Shown: in pieces, positions 6,071 through 11,275 of the stretch
Layout of the letters: each line of letters begins with the position of its first letter
Numbering within the stretch: position 1 is the stretch's first letter
Assembly: GCA_030765245.1 (NCBI GenBank)
Contig: JAVCCX010000071.1
Coordinates: 1-11,275 of the forward strand
Source: Candidatus Zophobacter franzmannii
GTDB taxonomy: Bacteria > Cloacimonadota > Cloacimonadia > Cloacimonadales > JAFGVF01
Reading direction: 5' to 3'
Length of the DNA stretch: 11,275 bases
Translations under genes and position numbers: made by a program
The notes under the pieces: generated by a model
What the model was told of the DNA's origin: nothing
What the model saw: the letters and a program-made list of their open reading frames with translations, nothing else
Database searches by the model: none

Positions 6071-6667
6071 TTACATCTCTTCTAAGATGTTTCTAAGCAG
6101 CTTCGCTTTTGTAGTTCTTCCTGCTCGTTCAAATCGTTTTACAGCTTCGAGTAGCAGGGCAATAGCTTTGTCATGATTTTCCATAAGTTCATGCTCTAAA
6201 CCCGCTTCCTTAAGATACATTGCAGATTCTTCCCAACGATTTTCCTTCTTGAGATTTTCTGCAAGCTCTTCAAGGTTCATGGTATCATTTACAATTGAAG
6301 CGCAGATAGAACCATCAAGTGCTTTCTCGATAGATGGGATAAGTTTCTCATAGATTGCAGATTTTGCGTGCACATCAACGGCACCGCTCCGAATAAGTTC
6401 GTTTCTAATATCGATTGTAAGTTCACCGGTTAAACCGATAACTGGAATTTCAGGTTTAATCTTCTTTATAAGTTTCAAGGTTCTTGTTCCATCGATACCC
6501 GGTAGGTTAACATCCAGGAGAATTAGATCAACTTTGTTTTCTTTGACCATTTCCAGAGCTGCTTCTCCTGAATCGGCTTCGATGAAAGAGTAACCTTCAT
6601 CACCAAGATAATCGATAAGTGTCTCTCTCAACATCTTTTTATCATCAACAATAAGTATGGTTTTCAT
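6071..6667 (-). CDS. Response regulator: REC domain with a C-terminal TPR-like helical domain
   Basis: This protein of 198 residues has an N-terminal receiver domain (about 1-118) with the full active set: acidic pair Asp8/Asp9, phospho-acceptor Asp52 (LILLDVNLPG), Thr80 and Lys102. There is no DNA-binding domain behind it. Instead residues 130-198 form a helical stretch (LEELAENLKKENRWEESAMYLKEAGLEHELMENHDKA... given here only by its ends) that looks like two TPR-like or SNAP-like helix pairs, ending in TTKAKLLRNILEEM. Such modules bind other proteins, so the output is probably a protein contact. The ATG at 6667 follows GGAG with five bases between, 21 bases after the kinase gene, and a terminator follows. 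It is the obvious partner for the adjacent REC-histidine kinase; the target of its output domain is unknown. Confidence 0.85.
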   Translation of the reverse strand: MKTILIVDDKKMLRETLIDYLGDEGYSFIEADSGEAALEMVKENKVDLILLDVNLPGIDGTRTLKLIKKIKPEIPVIGLTGELTIDIRNELIRSGAVDVHAKSAIYEKLIPSIEKALDGSICASIVNDTMNLEELAENLKKENRWEESAMYLKEAGLEHELMENHDKAIALLLEAVKRFERAGRTTKAKLLRNILEEM

Positions 6668-6688
6668 AATTACTCCTTAATATTTTTA

Positions 6689-7897
6689 TCAATCTGTTAG
6701 GGTAAATTTCAAAATAAATCTAGTACCATTATCAACTTCACTTGATACGGATATCTCACCACCTGAGTTTTCTACGGCTTTTCTACAGATAACAAGTCCC
6801 AATCCGGTACCCTGACCATTTCTCCAGTCAGTAAAGTCCGGTCTCCAAATATTAGCAAGATTTTCTTTCGTAATTCCGCATCCTGAATCCTGAACCGCCG
6901 CATAGGCAAACCCATTTTCAGACCAAGTTTGAAGTTTAAGTATTCCTTCATTTCCCATGGCTTTATAGGCATTTTCAATAAGATTCATAAAGACTCTAAA
7001 CAAATCCTCTTCAGTTGCCATTATCTTTAACTCATCCAGACCATAATCTTCCATAACCTTCACATCAGGTTTTTCTGTCATCCGTGATTCTGAGAAAGTA
7101 TGAAGGGCGATATGCATTATTTCTGATAGACAAATAAGTTTCTTAGGTCGTTGAGGAATACCAATAGCGTCACCGAGTTCTTTAAGGTTCTCACCTAACT
7201 CCTTAAAGAAGTTTAACAGTTTAATAATACTGTCACTTCTCTCCAGACTATCTTTAATCGTGAGGTCAATCTGGGCAATTGCCCCCATAACATCAGAAGA
7301 TAAGTTCTCTTCACTGACATTGGGTAATATCTGCGTATTATATATTTCTGAAATCCCATTCATTCTCTTTTTCAACATCCGAAGTTTTAGCATCAGAGAA
7401 GCATAGTAGCTACCTGACATATCATGACCAACACTTTTAACGAGTAAGCGAGACTCCTCGATTGCCTGCTCTTTTTCTCTTAGCAGGGCTTCATTTTGCA
7501 GTCTCTCTTCCTGCCATTCCATCCCTTTACTTATGCTCAGGAGAAAAGCATCGGTGTCATCCACAACAGTGTTTTTTTGAATAAAGTCTCTAGCCCCATA
7601 TTTAAGGGTATTAACGGCATTTTCAATTGTAATTTCACCTGTGAGAATCACAATGTAGTTTCGCTTTACCAAGTTCTCTGTAGCTAATTTATCAAGCACT
7701 TCCAATCCACTCATCCCCGGCATTTTCAAATCTAACAAGATTACTTTGTATTCTGACTTTTTAAGCCTTTCAATTCCATCACGACCGGAGTGAACCTTGT
7801 CAATACTCCATCCGGGTTTCTCAAACTCTAGAAGGTCTTTGATACTTTCTGAAAAGGAGATACTGTCATCAATAATGAGGATATCTTTTATAAACAT
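6689..7897 (-). CDS. REC-histidine kinase (receiver domain fused ahead of a complete kinase core)
   Basis: This protein of 402 residues has a receiver domain at the N-terminus (about 1-125: Asp10/Asp11, Asp56 in ILLDLKMPG, Thr86, Lys108), then a coiled linker rich in Glu/Arg, a dimerisation/phospho-acceptor helix with His158 (SVGHDMSG), and an ATP-binding domain with N box NLIENAYKA (Asn309), DSGCGI (337-342) and GTGLGL (363-368). All catalytic motifs are present, so it should be an active kinase. It has no membrane segment and no sensor of its own, so its input must come through the receiver or a partner. The gene starts two bases after the stop of the double-GAF pseudokinase gene, with AGGAG inside that gene's last codons, which suggests coupled synthesis and possibly a shared complex. 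Likely phosphate recipients are its own Asp56 and the next gene's Asp52. Confidence 0.9.
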   Translation of the reverse strand: MFIKDILIIDDSISFSESIKDLLEFEKPGWSIDKVHSGRDGIERLKKSEYKVILLDLKMPGMSGLEVLDKLATENLVKRNYIVILTGEITIENAVNTLKYGARDFIQKNTVVDDTDAFLLSISKGMEWQEERLQNEALLREKEQAIEESRLLVKSVGHDMSGSYYASLMLKLRMLKKRMNGISEIYNTQILPNVSEENLSSDVMGAIAQIDLTIKDSLERSDSIIKLLNFFKELGENLKELGDAIGIPQRPKKLICLSEIMHIALHTFSESRMTEKPDVKVMEDYGLDELKIMATEEDLFRVFMNLIENAYKAMGNEGILKLQTWSENGFAYAAVQDSGCGITKENLANIWRPDFTDWRNGQGTGLGLVICRKAVENSGGEISVSSEVDNGTRFILKFTLTD

Positions 7898-7899
7898 AT

Positions 7900-9702
7900 T
7901 TACTCTCCTATTTCACCTTGAGGAATCATGAGTTTAATTACAATCCCATTCTCCTTGGGCTGTATCATCACCTTTCCTTTATAGTTGTTTTCAACAATAT
8001 CTATCGCAACATCAAGCATAAATCGCTGAGGAGTTACTATGTCACCATCATATTGCTTCTTCACTGCAAGCGTCTCAAAGCTTTGACTGTCCATATTATC
8101 AGTAGATTCAATAGTCGTTAAAATCATCTTATCGGACTGGTTGTGCTGAATATCAACATTCATCCTACTATCATAGTGTGTGATATGGACTATTGCATAC
8201 ATTAGGAGATTAATCAGTACTTCAGTAATCTCATTTGGTTCTACCAGTACATTCGCTTCTTCTACTGCAAATTTGTTTCTGATAAGATTAATCTTTTTTT
8301 GAAGGATATGTTCACTGAGAAAGAGGAGACTCTCATCTAAGAGGTCCTGCCAATTCTTTGCGATTTTAGTGAACCCGGCCTTGGTTGAGAAATCATGTAG
8401 ATTTTTAACTCCTGAAGATACCTCTTTCAGACTCTTTTCAGTAGCTCTAAGATTCTTGAAAAGCTTCTCGTTTGTAAGGCTTCCATTTTCAGCTCTACTG
8501 AGTAGATTCTTTACATTCAATTGGGCAGTTGTAAGTGAGTTTGTAATCTCATTCGGTAATCTAATAGCCATAGTCCCCAGGGCAGTGAGTCTCTGAGTTT
8601 TCACAATCTGCTTTGCTGAATTCTCCATACTCTCCATATATTGGATATTCTCAAGTGCAACAGACAACATATAGCCCAAGACAGACAAGTAATGCTCATC
8701 GTCCTCGGTAAACCAATTGTGTTCTCCGGGATACTTTGGGATTTTATTATAGAGCTTTATACAACCAATAACGGTCGTTTTAACTGCAATTGGAATACCT
8801 AAGAAAGCCAATCTATCCCCATGTTTAAGGGTCTCTTTCATTCTGTTCCGATACTTACCCTTATATTTCCCAAAAGTTAGAACATTCTTTAATCTTATTA
8901 TCCTGTTCTCTTGCACAAGTGTACCGGTCAATCCTTCACCAACCTTATGTGATGCACTGTTTATCAACTCTTCCGGGACACCGTATCCGGCACGTAAGAT
9001 CAGATTATTGGAGTTATCACTCTCTTTCAGATAGATCTCACATGATTCTGAGGAGAAGGTTCGAACGAGTGCCTTCGCAACATAATTTAAGAGATCAGAT
9101 TGCTGATAGTATGTATGGAGAAGCATGCCAACTTCAGTTAGCATTTTGAAGTAGTCAGCTTTCTTTGCCTGTTGCATATACCGGTCACTGTTCTCAAGGG
9201 CAATACCTAAGTAGTTACCGATATCGAGTAGAAGTTCTAATTGTTCATCCGTGAAATCATCATCCATTGAAGAGGTACGCAAAACACCATAGAATCTATC
9301 GGAATTAGAGATAATGGGGACACCCATCCAGGAGCAAATATCTGAGGAGTTACCTTCTGTGTATTTGTTCTTAAGGAAGATATCGTCTCCATACTCAAGC
9401 TTCAATTTCTCAAAGTCAACATGCTGAAGATTAGCTAAAAGAAGAGGTTTCTGATGCTTGAAAACCCAACCTGTGAGCCCTTCACCTTTTTCATAACTGG
9501 CAGTTTGGTCTTTGACTCCCAATAGCCCCGTGGTTTCAGCAAGCATGATTTTGTCTATCACATCATCATGAAGAAAGATAGAGCAACCTTTTGCCTTTAG
9601 AAGCTCTGCTATATTTTGAACTGCAGTCTTTAAAATCCTTTCACGATCAAAGTCACTGAAAACCTTGATTAAATCTTTCAATTTTCTGAGTGTAAACTGC
9701 AT
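7900..9702 (-). CDS. Double-GAF protein with a degenerate histidine-kinase core (pseudokinase)
   Basis: This protein of 600 residues carries two GAF sensor domains (about 14-172 and 195-352; each has a GEGLTG motif, and the first has SWMGVPI and FYGVLR), then a region laid out like a kinase. The phospho-acceptor helix RLTALGTMAIRLPNEITNSL (371-390) has Asn384 where HEIxNPL-type kinases have histidine. In the ATP domain the N box reads NLLMYA (Tyr502 for the magnesium-binding Asn), the DxGxG box is reduced to TDNMDS (534-539), and the GTGLGL box is gone (RFMLDV at 560-565). Loss of all four makes kinase activity very unlikely, yet the frame is intact over 1.8 kb, so it is presumably selected as a sensor or partner subunit. 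GAF domains commonly bind small molecules, nucleotides or haem; the ligand here is unknown. It sits 9 bases after the methyltransferase gene, with only a weak ribosome binding site. Confidence 0.85.
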   Translation of the reverse strand: MQFTLRKLKDLIKVFSDFDRERILKTAVQNIAELLKAKGCSIFLHDDVIDKIMLAETTGLLGVKDQTASYEKGEGLTGWVFKHQKPLLLANLQHVDFEKLKLEYGDDIFLKNKYTEGNSSDICSWMGVPIISNSDRFYGVLRTSSMDDDFTDEQLELLLDIGNYLGIALENSDRYMQQAKKADYFKMLTEVGMLLHTYYQQSDLLNYVAKALVRTFSSESCEIYLKESDNSNNLILRAGYGVPEELINSASHKVGEGLTGTLVQENRIIRLKNVLTFGKYKGKYRNRMKETLKHGDRLAFLGIPIAVKTTVIGCIKLYNKIPKYPGEHNWFTEDDEHYLSVLGYMLSVALENIQYMESMENSAKQIVKTQRLTALGTMAIRLPNEITNSLTTAQLNVKNLLSRAENGSLTNEKLFKNLRATEKSLKEVSSGVKNLHDFSTKAGFTKIAKNWQDLLDESLLFLSEHILQKKINLIRNKFAVEEANVLVEPNEITEVLINLLMYAIVHITHYDSRMNVDIQHNQSDKMILTTIESTDNMDSQSFETLAVKKQYDGDIVTPQRFMLDVAIDIVENNYKGKVMIQPKENGIVIKLMIPQGEIGE

Positions 9703-9711
9703 ATATATCTC

Positions 9712-10833
9712 TTATTTCGTGGAGAAAACTATCTCATATCCATGGTATCTAACCGAATCAACATTCCCGAATGTCTCCTTCATCAGCTCTTTAAGTTTAT
9801 CAGCACTCCGAGCAACTAACCAGGCTGTTCCACCTTTTTTTAGCACTCTATAACCAGTCTCTACAAAGAGTTCCGCAATCTTATAATGAGAGAAGTAGGG
9901 TGGATTTGCTACATAGACATCGTAGATATTATTCACTGACTTAACTCCTTTGGCATTGAGGAGAAACTCCGCGTTTTCAATTCCGTTGCTTTGGCAGTTA
10001 AATTTGGAAGACTGAATAGCTCTGGCATTAGAATCTACAAAACATATATTTGAAAGTTTGTTCTTTTTGGCTAAACCAATACCCACCGTTCCAATTCCGC
10101 AACCCATATCAAAAACTTTATCTCCATCTTTGGCAGAAGTACATTTCATTAGGGCATAGGCACCAACATCAACTCTGTGATGAGCAAACACACCTGGTCG
10201 AGAACTAAGCTGAATCAAAATATCTTCACCGATAAGACAGTCAAAAAGGTCTCTTGGTTCGAGCTCAAGGTCTTTCTCTTCTGTCTTTCTAGAGATTAGG
10301 GAGGTCCCATTTCGCTTAAAGTTGTTATAGGTTAGAGTGCCGAAAATCGACTTGATATGAAGCTCAAGCCACACTTCACGAGACTCAGTGCCTATGACCA
10401 ACTTCCCTTTGTACTTAAGTACTCTAAATGACTGTTCAACCCAGTCAGAGTACAACTCTTTGATTGCATTTGCCCTTGAACACTGGACAAATACAGCATC
10501 GAATTTAAGTTCCGGTAGGTCAGGCTCGCAGATTATAGTAATCCCTTCAATATGATTCCTGCTAAGATTTATCTCAATCTTATCAGTGTAATATTTATCG
10601 ATATTATGCAGGTAAATCTCTGCATCCGGGTACAAAGCATGAGCTATCATCCCGAGGGCTGCTGTCCTGTTTTCTGTTATCAGAATCCGTTTGGGTTGCT
10701 TAAGAAAAACAAGCTGGTCTATCAAATGCTTCTCAGCACTGTTCAGTCCGGAACGAGAGACTATCTCAAACTCTCCTTCAAGATAACTCTCAGTGCAAGT
10801 CTCTTCACTCACAGTAATTTTAAATTGTTTCAT
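9712..10833 (-). CDS. RsmC/RlmG-like class I SAM-dependent methyltransferase
   Basis: This protein of 373 residues has the two-halves plan of RsmC/RlmG rRNA (guanine-N2) methyltransferases: an N-terminal methyltransferase-like fold without a SAM motif (about 20-175) and a catalytic C-terminal half. The latter has SRPGVFAHHRVDVGA (211-225), SAM motif DMGCGIG (242-248), an acidic residue after strand two (FVDSNA, 265-270) and the catalytic NPPY (310-313) used by enzymes that methylate an exocyclic amino group. 16S or 23S rRNA guanine is the natural guess, but the exact target cannot be read from sequence, hence no gene symbol. The ATG at 10833 follows GAGG with four bases between. It is the first gene of the cassette with the GAF and REC proteins, an unusual partner set for an rRNA-modifying enzyme. 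Confidence 0.78.
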   Translation of the reverse strand: MKQFKITVSEETCTESYLEGEFEIVSRSGLNSAEKHLIDQLVFLKQPKRILITENRTAALGMIAHALYPDAEIYLHNIDKYYTDKIEINLSRNHIEGITIICEPDLPELKFDAVFVQCSRANAIKELYSDWVEQSFRVLKYKGKLVIGTESREVWLELHIKSIFGTLTYNNFKRNGTSLISRKTEEKDLELEPRDLFDCLIGEDILIQLSSRPGVFAHHRVDVGAYALMKCTSAKDGDKVFDMGCGIGTVGIGLAKKNKLSNICFVDSNARAIQSSKFNCQSNGIENAEFLLNAKGVKSVNNIYDVYVANPPYFSHYKIAELFVETGYRVLKKGGTAWLVARSADKLKELMKETFGNVDSVRYHGYEIVFSTK

Positions 10834-10872
10834 CTATCCTCTATCCTCATTTATGTTATTTTCATTACTCCA

Positions 10873-10901
10873 AGTAAAATAGCTATCTTGAAATAAGTCA
10901 A
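10873..10901 (-). promoter_or_regulatory. Candidate promoter of the methyltransferase-GAF-REC cassette
   Basis: On the - strand TTGACT (10901-10896) is followed after 17 bases by TTTACT (10878-10873): 5 of 6 and 4 of 6 matches to the sigma-70 consensus. Transcription would start near 10866, about 33 bases ahead of the ATG. It is the best candidate in the leader. Confidence 0.45.
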
Positions 10902-10986
10902 TTCTTATTTGTGTTTATTGCATTTATCGGGTGGAAAACTCTAATTTGCCACTTCAAACAAAGTTTATATCCCTTCTTTTCTAATC

Positions 10987-11253
10987 TGGCTGGGAAATGA
11001 TGCTTTAGCTTCATCGCATTGCTGGGGCGGGGAACGCCGATTCCCCGTTGCAAACGTAGTTTGCACTCTTTTCCCGGTATGGAGTGCTTCGACTATGTCG
11101 ATGCTGAGGATGGTTCGAAAAGGGATCGACGCAATCGACCCCTACGGCACTTCGATAGTTGTAATTGGCTGGGAAATGATGCTTCAGCTTCATCTCTTAA
11201 ATTAGCAACTATCAGATACAAGAAAGAAAAGAGGTACAGCTGAAGCAGTACTT
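10987..11253. repeat. Structured repeat element in the right-hand non-coding region
   Basis: The 442 bases from 10834 to the window end hold no convincing gene. From 10987 on they carry a repeat element. A 29-base direct repeat (TGGCTGGGAAATGATGCT... ending GCTTCATC) occurs at 10987-11015 and 11166-11194 with one mismatch. A related copy lies inverted at about 11222-11260, so copies two and three could also form a long imperfect hairpin. Between the direct repeats the DNA is GC-richer (77 of 140 bases in 11021-11160, against an AT-rich flank) and holds three perfect small hairpins: CGGGGAA/TTCCCCG (11028-11047), TGCAAAC/GTTTGCA (11049-11065) and TCGAC/GTCGA (11089-11101). It resembles a non-autonomous, REP- or MITE-like element; no transposase is visible. 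Confidence 0.6.
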
Positions 11254-11275
11254 CCCAAATTACCATATTGCGTTA

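Noticed and set aside
9712..10833. Methyltransferase as a DNA modification partner of the EVE-HNH nuclease
   Set aside because: The two-halves layout and NPPY place it with RsmC/RlmG-like enzymes, it is 8.5 kb away in a different operon, and no target recognition domain is present.
10552..10896. Open frame of 114 codons on the + strand
   Set aside because: It is antisense to the methyltransferase N-terminus and its promoter; no family motif seen.
10987..11194. Possible CRISPR array from the 29-base direct repeats
   Set aside because: Only two direct copies 179 bases apart, the third is inverted and diverged, and no cas gene is near.
11011..11243. Short open frames on both strands (60 and 74 codons) in the right-hand repeat region
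   Set aside because: They run through the hairpins and direct repeats, have no ribosome binding site and read as translated repeat sequence.

Overview
The window looks like a stretch of chromosome from an AT-rich bacterium of the FCB superphylum. The best clue is the left-edge gene fragment, which ends in a YPNPFNP-type secretion/sorting tail (type IX secretion tail or FlgD-like Ig fold) with the wording usual in Cloacimonadota and related candidate phyla. The phylum is a guess from style; FCB-type is better supported. Genes are tightly packed, ribosome binding sites are clear GGAG-type, and three of the four called terminators are strong hairpins followed by T-runs.

Layout. (1) 1-298, + strand: C-terminus of a secreted protein, followed by a terminator. 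(2) 418-1206, + strand: a solitary EVE-HNH endonuclease with its own promoter, starting at TTG; its likely role is restriction of modified DNA (type IV). (3) 3848-1254, - strand: a two-gene operon of an unusually long M29-family metallo-aminopeptidase and a TudS/DUF523-like putative Fe-S desulfidase, with stop and start codons abutting. (4) 5927-3996, - strand: a four-gene envelope-stress or metal-response operon of ECF sigma factor, zinc-binding membrane anti-sigma factor, membrane-anchored Spy/CnrX-like protein and secreted Met/His-rich Spy/CpxP-like protein. A GGAACTT-N16-TCTATA element upstream suggests the sigma factor drives its own operon. (5) 10833-6071, - strand: a four-gene cassette of RsmC/RlmG-like methyltransferase, double-GAF degenerate histidine kinase, REC-histidine kinase and REC-plus-helical-repeat protein. 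It ends in a terminator. (6) 10834-11275: about 440 bases without a convincing gene, holding the cassette promoter and a GC-richer, hairpin-rich repeat element bounded by two 29-base direct repeats, with a third inverted copy.

How they work together. Operon 4 reads as a self-contained circuit: the anti-sigma factor holds the ECF factor at the membrane, and the periplasmic helical proteins sense or buffer metal or misfolded protein. Cassette 5 has no membrane segment and no DNA-binding output. The GAF protein has lost the phospho-acceptor histidine and the ATP-binding motifs, so it more likely acts as a sensory or scaffold subunit for the neighbouring intact kinase than as a kinase. This cassette and the structured repeats are the parts most worth follow-up. 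All functions are read from sequence patterns alone; no database search was possible.
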